DNA from: JAXDAY01 sp034679345
GTDB lineage: Bacteria > Eisenbacteria > RBG-16-71-46 > CAIMUX01 > VGJL01
DNA: 64,000 nt
Assembly (NCBI GenBank): GCA_034679345.1
Contig: JAXDAY010000031.1
Span: 62,001-126,000, forward strand
Direction of reading: 5' to 3'
Every line of letters starts with the position of its first letter. Within the stretch, counting starts at the first letter, position 1. A model generated the notes under the pieces. The model was not told the DNA's origin and searched no databases. It saw only the letters and a program-made list of their open reading frames with translations. The translations under genes and the position numbers were made by a program. Of the stretch, positions 7,752 through 16,617 are shown in pieces.

Positions 7752-9038
7752 ATGAAGGGTTACGAAATCAACGTCCACCACATCACCCGGGTCGAGGGTC
7801 ACGGCAATATCGTCGTGAACGTCAAGGACGGGAAGATCGAGGACTTGCGCCTGGAGATCGTCGAGTCTCCGCGCTTCTTCGAGGCGATGCTTGAGGGGCG
7901 CAAGTGGGACGAAGCGGCCGCGATCACCGCCCGGATCTGCGGGATCTGCGCGCTGGGGCACACCTGCGCATCGATCCAGGCCTCGGAGGCCGCGCTCGGC
8001 ATCGTCCCGGACGAGGAGACGACGCTCCTGCGGAAGTTCCTCCTCCACGGCGAGACGATTCAGAGCCACATTCTGCACCTCTATTTCCTCGTGGCGCCCG
8101 ACTTCTTCAACGCCCCGAGCGTGATCCCCCTGGCGGGCAGCCACCCCGAGGTGGTCAAGCGCGCCTTGAGGCTCAAGAAGCTCGGCAACGAGATGTGCGA
8201 GATCCTGGTCGGCCGGAAGATCCACCCGATCGGCATGCTCCCCGGCGGCTTCGCGCGCTGGCCGCTTCTCGAGGATCTCAAGAGGGCAAGGGAGATCCTG
8301 ATCTCCGCCAAGCCGGACCTCGAGGCGACCGTGGAGCTCTTCAAGGGGATCGCGATGCCCGATCTCGACCGGCCCACGGAATACATCGCCCTGAAGGCGC
8401 GCGGCGAGTACGCCTTCCTCTACGGGGACATCGCCTCATCGATGGGAGATGTGACGCCCCCGGCGACATACCTCGACCGGATCCAGGAGCGGGTCGCTCC
8501 GCACTCGACGGCGAAGCACGTCAAGGCGAAGGCGGAGAGTTACGCCGTGGGCGCGCTCGCCCGCTTCAACATCAACTATTCGAGCCTGCGGCCGTGGGCG
8601 AAGGGCGTGGCCGACGCGCTGGGACTGAAGCCGCTCGTCACGAAACCCTTCCACAACAACACCGCCCAGCTCATCGAGGTGCTGCACTGCTACGAGGACG
8701 CCCTGGCGATCCTCGACGATCTGCTGCTGCGCAAGGGCTACGTCCATCGGATGAAGGAGCCGACGAAGTACGGGCGCGGAGTGGGCGCCACGGAGGTTCC
8801 TCGCGGGATCCTCTTCCACGACTACACGCTCGATTCCGAGGGCCGGATCCTGCAGGCCAACTGCATCATCCCGACCGGACAGAACCTGGCCAACATCGAG
8901 GCCGACATGCACAAGCAGGTGGAGCTGATGGCAGGCGCCCAGCCGGCGGAGATCCAGAAGAAGCTCGAGATGCTGGTGCGCGCCTACGATCCCTGCATCT
9001 CGTGCGCGACGCACTTCCTCGAGGTGCAGTTCGTCTAG
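7752..9038 (+). CDS. [NiFe]-hydrogenase large subunit (sulfhydrogenase alpha)
   Basis: This is the catalytic subunit that binds the NiFe(CN)2CO centre and splits or forms H2. The four nickel ligands are all present: Cys63 and Cys66 in RICGICALGH, and Cys415 and Cys418 in DPCISCATH. After His421 there is a seven-residue tail (FLEVQFV), the expected target of the maturation protease encoded next (9049-9654). At 428 residues it has the size of group 3b/3c enzymes, and the beta-gamma-delta-alpha order is that of archaeal and bacterial sulfhydrogenases (group 3b). The start ATG follows a GAGGAGG. Group 3b assignment is inferred from subunit composition and order. Confidence 0.95.
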   Translation: MKGYEINVHHITRVEGHGNIVVNVKDGKIEDLRLEIVESPRFFEAMLEGRKWDEAAAITARICGICALGHTCASIQASEAALGIVPDEETTLLRKFLLHGETIQSHILHLYFLVAPDFFNAPSVIPLAGSHPEVVKRALRLKKLGNEMCEILVGRKIHPIGMLPGGFARWPLLEDLKRAREILISAKPDLEATVELFKGIAMPDLDRPTEYIALKARGEYAFLYGDIASSMGDVTPPATYLDRIQERVAPHSTAKHVKAKAESYAVGALARFNINYSSLRPWAKGVADALGLKPLVTKPFHNNTAQLIEVLHCYEDALAILDDLLLRKGYVHRMKEPTKYGRGVGATEVPRGILFHDYTLDSEGRILQANCIIPTGQNLANIEADMHKQVELMAGAQPAEIQKKLEMLVRAYDPCISCATHFLEVQFV

Positions 9039-9048
9039 GGAGGAGCCG

Positions 9049-9654
9049 GTGTCCGGGGAGAGCCGCGTGATGCGCGGCCGCACGCTGATCCTGGGAGTCG
9101 GCAACCTGCTCGCGGGCGACGACGGGTTTGGGGTCCACGCAGTGCGACGGCTGCTGGAGCAAGGCGTTCCGGAAGGCGTCGACGTTGAGGACGGGGCCAC
9201 GGGCGGCGTCGATCTGCTCGAGCTGATGGCAGCATACGATCGCGTCATCGTGATCGACATGCTGCGCATCGTCGAGGGGACGGAGAGTCCTGGCGGATGC
9301 GCGCTGGTCGCGGCGGATTCGGTTCGGGGACGGGGTTCGGGAACGATGGGGGGGCTGGTCGGTGGAGAGCGATCTCCGCGACGGCCGGTCCCAGGCGAGG
9401 TGGTGGTGTTCCGGCTGAACAGGGTGGAGTTCCCGAACCCTGACCCGTATCTTTCCCTTCACGGTTGCTCACTGGGCGGTATCGTTCGCCTCGCGCGGGC
9501 GCTCGACCTCGAGTTGCCCGCGATCGACGTCGTCGGATACGCGTCCGGTGGAATCCAATGGTCGACGGAGCTCTCCACGGCCGCGCAACGGGCCCTCGAT
9601 GATGCGGTGCGCCGGGTCCGCGCGCTCCTCGAAGAAGGAGCGCCGGCGGCCTGA
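9049..9654 (+). CDS. Hydrogenase maturation protease (M52, HyaD/HoxW-like)
   Basis: This is an endopeptidase for the tail of the adjacent large subunit. GVGNLLAGDDGFG carries the family's G-N-x-L-x-G-D-D motif, IVIDMLRI contains the middle Asp, and SLHGCSLGG supplies the His region. At 201 residues it is somewhat longer than the typical 150-190 because of an extra Gly/Arg-rich loop around residues 85-110. I used the GTG at 9049, with GGAGG five bases before; an ATG at 9070 is also possible. It lies ten bases after the large subunit. It is clearly different from the HycI-like protease at 1-465, so each operon seems to bring its own protease. Confidence 0.85.
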   Translation: MSGESRVMRGRTLILGVGNLLAGDDGFGVHAVRRLLEQGVPEGVDVEDGATGGVDLLELMAAYDRVIVIDMLRIVEGTESPGGCALVAADSVRGRGSGTMGGLVGGERSPRRPVPGEVVVFRLNRVEFPNPDPYLSLHGCSLGGIVRLARALDLELPAIDVVGYASGGIQWSTELSTAAQRALDDAVRRVRALLEEGAPAA

Positions 9655-9742
9655 GGCGTGGACGCGGCGCCGCGTCGATCCATCCGTCGATCCATCCAAT
9701 GCAGGCGGCCGCGCTGCGGGGGGGGGAGGCTTCGAGCCCTCG

Positions 9743-12097
9743 ATGAGGCGTCGGCAGATCCTGCGAATCCAAGGGATCGTGCAGGGGGTCGGATTCCGCC
9801 CCTTCCTCTATGCCATCGCCGTGGCGCGTGGCCTCGATGGATTCGTCCTGAACGACGATCAAGGGGTCCTCCTCGAGGTGGAAGGGGATGCCCGAGCCCT
9901 CGAAGGGCTCGAGGAGGAGATTCGCCAGAAAGCGCCCGCCCTCGCGCGCGTCGGACGGATCGCGATCACCCGGCTGCCTCCGGCGGGGCATCGCGGCTTT
10001 GAGATTCGATCGAGCCCGCAGGCGCGGCGCCGCCGCGTGCCGATCTCCCCGGATGCCGCGACCTGCAGCGATTGCCTCCGCGAGATCCTCGATCCGGATG
10101 ACCGGCGCCACCTCTATCCCTTCACGAACTGCACGCACTGCGGTCCGCGGCTGACGATCGTCCGCGACGTTCCCTACGACCGCGCGCGCACGACGATGTC
10201 CGGCTTCCCGATGTGCCCGCACTGCCAGCGCGAGTACGAGGATCCCGCCGACCGCCGCTTCCACGCTCAGCCCAATGCGTGTCCCGCGTGCGGCCCGCGG
10301 GTGCGGCTGGAGAATGCGACCGGCATCCGCCTGCCGGTGCTCGACGCGATCGCGGAGGCCCGGCGGCTGCTCGCTCAAGGAGCCGTGGTGGCGGTCAAGG
10401 GGCTCGGCGGGTTTCATCTCGCATGCGATGCGCGCAACGAGATCGCCGTGCGAACCCTTCGGGAGCGAAAGGTGCGCGAGGAGAAGCCATTCGCCTTGAT
10501 GGCTCCCGATGCCGAGGAGGTGGCGCGCCACTGCGAGATGACCGGCGCGGAGCGGGAGCTCCTCGAGTCGCGCGAGCGCCCGATCGTCATCCTGCGCAGG
10601 AGAGCCGACTGCCGCCTGCCCGACGGCATCGCGCCGCGGCAGGATACGCTGGGATTCATGCTCCCCTGCGCCCCGATCCAGCACCTGCTGTCTTGCTCCT
10701 CGGGCGACGAGCCCCCGCCGCCGCAGGTGCTCGTCATGACGAGCGGGAATCGAAGCGACGAGCCAATCGCCTACATCGACGAGGAGGCGGTCGGCAGGCT
10801 GGGGGAGATCGCCGACTACTTCCTCATGCACGATCGTCCGATCCACCTTCGCTGCGACGACTCGGTCGCGCGCCTCTTTCGCGGCCGACTGCAGATGATC
10901 CGGCGGTCGCGCGGCTACGTTCCCCGCGCGATCCCCCTGTATCCACCGCTCGAGGAGCCGTTGCTCGCAGTGGGGGGAATGCTCAAGAACACCTTCGCCA
11001 TCGGCCGCGGCGAGGAGGCCGTCGTGAGCCATCACATCGGCGACCTGGAGAACTACGAGACGCTGCGTTCGCTCGAGGAGGGAGTGGTCCACTTCTGCCG
11101 GCTCTTCGATCACGATGCCGATCGCATCGTCCACGACCTTCATCCCGACTACCTATCGACTCGATACGCCCTCGAGTCGCCCGCGCGCATGCGGATCGGA
11201 ATCCAGCACCACGAGGCGCATGTCGCGGCGGTCCTGTCGGAGCACCGTCACGAGGGGCCTGCGATCGGAATCGCTTTCGACGGCACCGGCTACGGAACGG
11301 ATGGGGCGCTGTGGGGAAGCGAGTACTTCATCTTCCGGGACGGCCGCTTCGAGCGCGCGGGATCGCTCGAGCCCCTTCCCCTGCCCGGCGGCGAAGCAGC
11401 GATCCGCGAGCCGTGGAGGATGACCTACTCGCTTCTCTCGAGACTCCAGCCCGGGAGCGACCCGGCCGAGTCGATGGGCGCCGTGGGAACGGCAATCCCG
11501 CGCGCGGCGGCCGATCTCGTCGGCCGGATGATCGAGCGGGGCCTCAACTGCCCCTGGACGGTGGGAGCGGGGCGATACTTCGATGCGGTCGCGGCCTACC
11601 TGTTGCGCCGGCCCGTCGCCCTCTTCGAGGGGCAGGCGCCGGCGGAGCTGGAGGCCCTCGCCGAACGCACGGCATCCGGCGATGCGGCCGTTCCGTGGCC
11701 GGTCGCGTTGATCGAGACGCCGGCCGACACAAACGTGTCCGCGAAAGATCCCGAATGGCCCACCCGATTCCGTATCGATCTCACAGAGGCGCTGCGTGAG
11801 CTGATCGAAGCCGACCGGCGCGGGACCGACGCCGCCATTCTCGCGTGGCGCTTTCATCGCACGATGGCCGAGGCGATCGTCATCGGGGCCGCGCGCCTCG
11901 CGGAGGTCTCCGGAGCGCGCGATGTCGCCCTGGGCGGCGGCGTCTTCCAGAACCAGCTTCTTCTGGGCATGGTCGTCGACGGGATCCAGGAGCGCGGACT
12001 GCGGGCGCTCCTGCCGCTGGAGCTTCCGGCGAACGACGGCGGGATCTCCTACGGTCAGCTGGCTGCGGCTTCCTGGAGGCTTCGGCTCGAGGGATGA
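9743..12097 (+). CDS. hypF: Carbamoyltransferase HypF
   Basis: HypF transfers the carbamoyl group of carbamoyl phosphate to HypE to make the cyanide ligands of the NiFe centre. Domains in order are: acylphosphatase (RIQGIVQGVGFRPF); two zinc fingers with CxxC pairs (CSDC...CTHC and CPHC...CPAC); a YrdC-like domain (AVVAVKGLGGFHLACDA); and a Kae1/carbamoyltransferase-like domain with HHEAHVAAV and GIAFDGTGYGTDG. The protein is 784 residues, the normal length. The reading frame extends upstream into the protease gene, but the acylphosphatase domain begins right after the ATG at 9743, which has a GGGGGGAGG upstream, so I start there. Confidence 0.95.
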   Translation: MRRRQILRIQGIVQGVGFRPFLYAIAVARGLDGFVLNDDQGVLLEVEGDARALEGLEEEIRQKAPALARVGRIAITRLPPAGHRGFEIRSSPQARRRRVPISPDAATCSDCLREILDPDDRRHLYPFTNCTHCGPRLTIVRDVPYDRARTTMSGFPMCPHCQREYEDPADRRFHAQPNACPACGPRVRLENATGIRLPVLDAIAEARRLLAQGAVVAVKGLGGFHLACDARNEIAVRTLRERKVREEKPFALMAPDAEEVARHCEMTGAERELLESRERPIVILRRRADCRLPDGIAPRQDTLGFMLPCAPIQHLLSCSSGDEPPPPQVLVMTSGNRSDEPIAYIDEEAVGRLGEIADYFLMHDRPIHLRCDDSVARLFRGRLQMIRRSRGYVPRAIPLYPPLEEPLLAVGGMLKNTFAIGRGEEAVVSHHIGDLENYETLRSLEEGVVHFCRLFDHDADRIVHDLHPDYLSTRYALESPARMRIGIQHHEAHVAAVLSEHRHEGPAIGIAFDGTGYGTDGALWGSEYFIFRDGRFERAGSLEPLPLPGGEAAIREPWRMTYSLLSRLQPGSDPAESMGAVGTAIPRAAADLVGRMIERGLNCPWTVGAGRYFDAVAAYLLRRPVALFEGQAPAELEALAERTASGDAAVPWPVALIETPADTNVSAKDPEWPTRFRIDLTEALRELIEADRRGTDAAILAWRFHRTMAEAIVIGAARLAEVSGARDVALGGGVFQNQLLLGMVVDGIQERGLRALLPLELPANDGGISYGQLAAASWRLRLEG

Positions 12098-12179
12098 TAG
12101 ACTCGGCGCGGCGGGCGTGCGGATTGCGCCGCGTCGCGCTCGACGCAGCATGATGCGGGATGGAAGGGAGAGGGCGACC

Positions 12180-12416
12180 ATGTGCCTCGCCGTGCCGATG
12201 AGACTTGTCGAACGCGACGGAGACCGCGGGACGGTGGAGCTCTCCGGGGTGCGCCGTGAGGTCCACCTGGGCTTCGTGCCCGATCTCGCGCTCGGGGACT
12301 ATGTCCTCGTCCATGCCGGGTTCGTAATCGAGAAGCTCGATACCGAGCGCGCTGAGGAGGACCTGCGGCTCCTCTCGATCCTCCTCGACGATCCCGCGCC
12401 GGAGAAGGAGTCGTGA
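12180..12416 (+). CDS. hypC: Hydrogenase assembly chaperone HypC
   Basis: This small chaperone (78 residues) carries the Fe(CN)2CO unit with HypD and hands it to the large-subunit precursor. The essential N-terminal MCLAVP motif, with Cys2, is intact, followed by the OB-fold core (GDYVLVHAGFVIEKLD). The ATG at 12180 is 82 bases after hypF, and its stop overlaps the GTG of hypD. No second hypC-type paralogue is visible in the window, so it probably serves both hydrogenases. Confidence 0.95.
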   Translation: MCLAVPMRLVERDGDRGTVELSGVRREVHLGFVPDLALGDYVLVHAGFVIEKLDTERAEEDLRLLSILLDDPAPEKES

Positions 12417-13555
12417 GCGTCTCCTCCTCGGACTCGCCGTCGGCGGCCTTCGCGGATCCCGCCCGCTGCGCGGCCCTCCGCCGCGAGATTGAGAAGACCG
12501 CATCCGGCGGCCCGCCGATCACCCTGATGGAGGTCTGCGGCACCCACACGACGGCCCTCTTCCGGTTCGGCCTGCGGGAGATGCTCCCGCCGGAGGTGCG
12601 CGTCATATCCGGCCCCGGCTGTCCGGTCTGCGTCACCCCGACGGCATACATCGATCTGGCGCTGCGGCTCCTCGACGAGCCGCGTCTCGCCCTCGTCACC
12701 TTCGGCGACATGATGCGCGTCCCCGGATCGCGGTCGAGTCTCGAGCGGCGCCGCGCCCGCGGCGGCCGCGTCGAGGTCGTCTACTCGGCGCTCGATGCGC
12801 TCGCTCTCGCCGCGGCCGAGCCGCAAACGCGATTCGTCTTCCTCGCGGTCGGATTCGAGACGACCGCCCCCGGCTCCGCGCTGCTCCTGCGCGCGATCGC
12901 CGAGCGGAGAATCGCGAATCTCTATCTGCTCGTCGCCCACAAGCTCGTGCCACCCGCGCTGGAAGCGCTGCTCGGACGTCCCGATCTGCGCGTCGACGGG
13001 CTGATTCTCCCCGGGCACGTGAGCGTGATCCTGGGCACCGAGGTCTACCGTCCGATCGCGGAGCGCCACGGCGTGCCCGGCGTCGTCTGTGGCTTCGAGC
13101 CGGTCGATCTCCTCTCCGGGATCCTCGAGCTCGTGCGGATGCGCCGCGATGGGACTGCCGCAATCGTCAACCGCTACGGCCGCGCGGTCACGCCCCAGGG
13201 AAATCGACTCGCGCGCGCCTCGCTCTCCGAGTGGTTCCTGGAGGAGGACGCCGAGTGGCGCGGCCTCGGACCGATCCCCGGAAGCGGCCTGCGTCTGAGA
13301 CCCGAGTTCTCCTCCTACGATGGGCTCGGGCTCCTGCCGCCCTCGGAGATCCGCAAGGTCGAGGAGGCCGTGCGCGATCACGAGGGTTGCCGCTGCGGGG
13401 ACGTGCTCTGCGGAACTGTCGCCCCGCCGGAGTGCCCTCTCTTTGGCGAGGTCTGCACTCCGGAGAATCCGATCGGCGCCTGCATGGTCTCGACCGAGGG
13501 GACCTGCGCCGCCTACTTCAAGTACGCGCGGGGCTGGAGCGGGGGAGTGAGATGA
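12413..13555 (+). CDS. hypD: Hydrogenase formation protein HypD
   Basis: HypD is an iron-sulfur scaffold on which, with HypC, the Fe(CN)2CO moiety is built. I see the hallmark MEVCGTHT near residue 40 and GPGCPVCVTP, both with conserved cysteines. A C-terminal cysteine set (CRCGDVLCG, CPLFGEVC, CMVSTEGTC) holds the 4Fe-4S cluster. It has 380 residues, normal for the family. The GTG start overlaps the hypC stop, and its own stop overlaps the hypE ATG, so hypC-D-E are translationally coupled. Confidence 0.95.
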   Translation: MSVSSSDSPSAAFADPARCAALRREIEKTASGGPPITLMEVCGTHTTALFRFGLREMLPPEVRVISGPGCPVCVTPTAYIDLALRLLDEPRLALVTFGDMMRVPGSRSSLERRRARGGRVEVVYSALDALALAAAEPQTRFVFLAVGFETTAPGSALLLRAIAERRIANLYLLVAHKLVPPALEALLGRPDLRVDGLILPGHVSVILGTEVYRPIAERHGVPGVVCGFEPVDLLSGILELVRMRRDGTAAIVNRYGRAVTPQGNRLARASLSEWFLEEDAEWRGLGPIPGSGLRLRPEFSSYDGLGLLPPSEIRKVEEAVRDHEGCRCGDVLCGTVAPPECPLFGEVCTPENPIGACMVSTEGTCAAYFKYARGWSGGVR

Positions 13556-14577
13556 GCCCCCGGGGAGGGCATGAGGAGATGATCCTCCTCGCGCATGGCG
13601 CCGGAGGACGAATGACCGGCCGGCTGGTGCGCGAGATCTTCCTGCGCCACTTCTCGAACGAAGCGCTTGCGCGCCTCGAGGATGCGGCCTGCCTCTCTGC
13701 GGGCGCCGCGCGCATCGCCTTCACGACCGACTCCTTCGTCGTCACCCCGATCGTTTTCCCCGGCGGCGACCTGGGCAAGCTCTCGATCTGCGGCACCGTG
13801 AACGACCTTGCCGTCATGGGGGCGCGCCCGATCGCCCTCTCGGCGGGATTCGTGATCGAGGAGGGGCTGCCGATGGCGACCCTGGATCGGATCGCCGCAT
13901 CGATGCAGGCGGTCTGCGCCGAAATCGGCGTGCCGGTCGTGACGGGCGACACGAAGGTCGTCGAGCGCGGGAGCTGCGATCAGGTTTTCATCAACACCGC
14001 GGGCGTCGGGCTTCTCGAAGAGCCGCTTCCCCAGGGCGCGGCCGCGGTGCGTCCGGGCGATCGCGTGATCGTGAGCGGTGGAATCGCCGATCACGGAATC
14101 GCCGTGATGGCGGCGCGAAACGACCTGCGCTTCGAGACGACGATCGAGAGCGACTGCGCGCCCGTGCTCTCCGCCACGCGCGCCCTTCTCGAATCGGGGG
14201 CGGCGGTGCGCTGGATGCGCGATCCCACCCGTGGCGGCATCGCCACCACCCTCTGCGAGCTCACATCGGGCGCTCCCTTCGCGATCGAGATCGCCGAGGA
14301 GCGGATTCCCCTACGTCCGGCCGTCCTCGCCCTCGCGGAAATCCTCGGTCTCGACACGCTCTATGTGCCGAGCGAAGGGAGATTCCTCGCCGTGGTCGAT
14401 GCCGCCGATGTCGACCGCGCGCTCGCCGCCCTGCGGGCCGATCCCGCCGGCCGCGAATCCGTGGAGATCGGCGAGGTCATCGCCGATCCGCCCGGCCGGC
14501 TTCTCCTGCGGACCCGGATCGGCGGACATCGAATCCTCGATATGCTGACGGGCGACCAGCTTCCCCGCATTTGCTGA
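13552..14577 (+). CDS. hypE: Hydrogenase expression/formation protein HypE
   Basis: HypE dehydrates the thiocarbamoyl group on its own C-terminal cysteine to thiocyanate, the donor of the cyanide ligands. The C-terminus ends in PRIC, the required C-terminal Cys motif. The PurM/AIR synthase-like ATP-binding fold is visible (LAHGAGGRM at the N-terminus, VTGDTKVVERG, RDPTRGGIATTL). The protein is 341 residues with an ATG at 13552 overlapping the hypD stop. It ends this part of the operon; the next gene starts behind a sigma-54 promoter. Confidence 0.95.
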   Translation: MSPRGGHEEMILLAHGAGGRMTGRLVREIFLRHFSNEALARLEDAACLSAGAARIAFTTDSFVVTPIVFPGGDLGKLSICGTVNDLAVMGARPIALSAGFVIEEGLPMATLDRIAASMQAVCAEIGVPVVTGDTKVVERGSCDQVFINTAGVGLLEEPLPQGAAAVRPGDRVIVSGGIADHGIAVMAARNDLRFETTIESDCAPVLSATRALLESGAAVRWMRDPTRGGIATTLCELTSGAPFAIEIAEERIPLRPAVLALAEILGLDTLYVPSEGRFLAVVDAADVDRALAALRADPAGRESVEIGEVIADPPGRLLLRTRIGGHRILDMLTGDQLPRIC

Positions 14578-14728
14578 GACTGATCCGTTTCGATACAGCC
14601 CGCCGGGTCGATGTAGCGAATCGGGCCGAGTCCGGCGCCTCTCGCGGCCGACCCGTCCGACCGGCGCGGTGGCTCCTTTCCAACTCCCGTTCCTGCAATC
14701 GATTGGATCCTCCCAGATCGATCCCCAT

Positions 14729-14744
14729 TGGCACCCTGCTTGCA
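14729..14744 (+). promoter_or_regulatory. Sigma-54 (-24/-12) promoter for the receiver-like gene, hypA, hypB and downstream genes
   Basis: TGGCAC-N5-TTGCA is preceded by T, a nearly perfect RpoN site. The start should fall near 14755, just ahead of the ATG at 14766. It lies in the 188-base gap after hypE, so hypA-hypB and the ferredoxin oxidoreductase genes can be transcribed separately from hypFCDE. Confidence 0.7.
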
Positions 14745-14765
14745 TCTATGGGGGCGGGGGTTTCC

Positions 14766-15236
14766 ATGTGGTTTGGTCCAGCTCGCAGTCGGTCAGTGCA
14801 CGCCAGGGTTCCGGTGACCCGGGACCGCGTGGTCGTCGCATCGGACGATCCCGCGTTCTGGGTCAGCCTGCAGCGCGAGGCGCCTGAGCTCGAGGGAGTC
14901 TGGATCCTCGCGGGATCGGCGCGGGAGTGTCTCCTCGCGGCCGAGGATCCGCGGGTCCGCATCGTCGTCCTGGACGGCGCCATGCACGACGACACCGTCA
15001 CCCAGACCTTGCAGCTCATCCGGCGGATCCGGCCGCAAATGGGGATCGTCTTCGCCTTCGATCTGCCGAACGACGCCATCGAGCTCGAGGCGCGCCAGGC
15101 GGGGGTCCTCTACTACGGCGACCGGAGTCGTCCGGTCGACCTGCTCCATGTCGTGAGCCAGAACCTCCGCAGGACGACCCGATTGCGCCAGCGCCCCGGT
15201 GGTCGCACCGATCCCAGGGAGGCCCCCCGCCCCTAG
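14766..15236 (+). CDS. Receiver-like (pseudoreceiver) protein of unknown role in the hyp cluster
   Basis: This 156-residue protein has the alternating pattern of a response-regulator receiver domain. An acidic pair is in VVVASDDPAF, a strand ending in Asp is in RIVVLDGAMH, and a final helix precedes a basic tail (RRTTRLRQR). The Lys expected after the fifth strand is not where it should be (LYYGDRSRP), so normal phosphorylation switching is doubtful. It has no output domain. The start at 14766 is chosen because the sigma-54 promoter at 14729-14744 lies inside the longer reading frame. Its place at the head of the hypA-hypB transcript suggests a regulatory or scaffolding role in hydrogenase maturation, but this is a guess. 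Confidence 0.6.
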   Translation: MWFGPARSRSVHARVPVTRDRVVVASDDPAFWVSLQREAPELEGVWILAGSARECLLAAEDPRVRIVVLDGAMHDDTVTQTLQLIRRIRPQMGIVFAFDLPNDAIELEARQAGVLYYGDRSRPVDLLHVVSQNLRRTTRLRQRPGGRTDPREAPRP

Positions 15237-15259
15237 GCGGGGCGAAGGCGGGAGGCAGG

Positions 15260-15631
15260 ATGCACGAGCTCTCGATCGCGGTCTCTGTGCTCGAGAGCGT
15301 GGAGGCCGAGATCGCGTCGCGATCGGGCGGAACGCCCCGCGGAAGCGTCCGTGAGGTCACGATGCGAATCGGCAGGCTCGCCGGAATCGAGCCGGAGGCC
15401 CTCTCCTTCGCGTGGGAGGTGGCGCGTCGGGGGACGATCTGCGATGGCGCGGAACTCGCGCTCGACCTGGCGCCGGTCGTTGCCTCATGCTCACTCTGCG
15501 GATCGACCTTCCCGATCGAGTCGGAGGGGGGCGCGTGCGGGAACTGCGGACCGGCGGCCTTCTCGATCGTGGGAGGCAGGGAAATCGAGATCCGGCGGGT
15601 GATGTGGGAAGTGGAGGAGGAGGTCCGGTGA
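15260..15631 (+). CDS. hypA: Hydrogenase nickel-incorporation protein HypA
   Basis: HypA is a nickel metallochaperone that delivers Ni to the large subunit with HypB. It begins MHELSIA, with the nickel-binding MHE motif, and has the zinc ribbon as two CxxC pairs (CSLC and CGNC) separated by 15 residues near the C-terminus. The length, 123 residues, is normal. The stop overlaps the GTG start of hypB (GTGA), so the two are coupled. The ATG follows GGGAGG. Confidence 0.95.
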   Translation: MHELSIAVSVLESVEAEIASRSGGTPRGSVREVTMRIGRLAGIEPEALSFAWEVARRGTICDGAELALDLAPVVASCSLCGSTFPIESEGGACGNCGPAAFSIVGGREIEIRRVMWEVEEEVR

Positions 15632-16323
15632 GCGAGGTCCGCATCCTGGAGATCACTCGAAACGTCGTCGCGCGAAACGATGAGCTCGCGCAGACCCTCC
15701 GCACCCGCTTCGGCGAGGCGCGCCTCGCCGTCTTCAATCTGCTCTCGGCCCCCGGCTCCGGCAAGACGACGCTTCTCGAGCGCACGTTGCGGGAGCTTCA
15801 TGGCCGCGTCCGCTGCCTCGTGATCGAGGGAGATCTGCGGACCGCGCGTGACGCGCAACGCATCGCCGCCGCCGGAGGACGCGCGGTCCAGATCGTGACC
15901 CATGGCACCTGTCACCTGGAGTCGCGAATGATCCAGGGCGCGATCGAGGGAATCGACCTGCGCGAGCTGGATGCGATCATCATCGAGAACGTCGGCAATC
16001 TCGTCTGTCCGAGCAGCTTCGACCTCGGCGAGTCGGCGCGCGTGGTCCTCGCGAGCGTCACCGAAGGCGAGGATAAGCCGGCGAAGTATCCCTTCATGTT
16101 CGAGAAGGCCTCGGCGATCGTCCTGAACAAGATCGACCTGTTGCCGCATCTGAGCTTCGACCGCAAGGAGTTCTGGGATGGGGTCGATTGCGTCAACCGC
16201 TCCGCGACGAGGGTGGAGCTCTCCTGCGCGACGGGCGAGGGGTTCGACGGCTGGATTTCGTGGTTCATGGCCAAGGTGAGCGCGGCCCGCGGGAATGAAA
16301 CCGCGCCTGCGTCGAAGAGATAG
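15628..16323 (+). CDS. hypB: Hydrogenase nickel-incorporation GTPase HypB
   Basis: This SIMIBI-class GTPase drives nickel insertion. The Walker A motif is SAPGSGKTTLLE, followed by EGDLRTARDA, IENVGNLVCPSSFDLGE with the conserved Cys, and the guanine-specificity motif NKIDLL. It has 231 residues with a short N-terminus lacking the His-rich nickel-storage stretch found in some HypB proteins. The GTG start overlaps the hypA stop. Confidence 0.95.
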   Translation: MSEVRILEITRNVVARNDELAQTLRTRFGEARLAVFNLLSAPGSGKTTLLERTLRELHGRVRCLVIEGDLRTARDAQRIAAAGGRAVQIVTHGTCHLESRMIQGAIEGIDLRELDAIIIENVGNLVCPSSFDLGESARVVLASVTEGEDKPAKYPFMFEKASAIVLNKIDLLPHLSFDRKEFWDGVDCVNRSATRVELSCATGEGFDGWISWFMAKVSAARGNETAPASKR

Positions 16324-16352
16324 AGAACCTGCTCCCTGACGGAGGTAAGAGG

Positions 16353-16604
16353 ATGAACGAGATCAAGAAGGAGAGGTCGAAGCCGCGGGGGAACGTGGAG
16401 ATCCGCGTCGACGAGTGCAAGGGGTGCCAATACTGCATCGCCGAGTGTCCTCAGAAGGTCTTGAAGCTCGCCCCCGGGCTGAATCGAATGGGATACCGCA
16501 CCTCGATGTATGTCGGCGACGGGTGCACGGGATGCGGCATCTGCTTCTACGCCTGCCCCGAGCCGGGCGCCATCGCCGTCTTCAAGCTGGCTGCGGCCCA
16601 GTAG
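16353..16604 (+). CDS. 2-oxoacid:ferredoxin oxidoreductase delta subunit (2[4Fe-4S] ferredoxin)
   Basis: This 83-residue dicluster ferredoxin has motifs CKGCQYCIAECP and CTGCGICFYACP. Its position directly before the alpha subunit and its size match the delta subunit (KorD/VorA-type) of four-domain 2-oxoacid oxidoreductases, which pass electrons to free ferredoxin. It starts 29 bases after hypB behind a GGAGG, so it may share the sigma-54 transcript beginning near 14755. Confidence 0.88.
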   Translation: MNEIKKERSKPRGNVEIRVDECKGCQYCIAECPQKVLKLAPGLNRMGYRTSMYVGDGCTGCGICFYACPEPGAIAVFKLAAAQ

Positions 16605-16617
16605 GGAGGATCCCGAA

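Noticed and set aside
9245..11143. Long minus-strand open frame (632 codons) across the protease and hypF
   Set aside because: It is antisense to clear hydrogenase maturation genes and has no motif; a GC-bias shadow.
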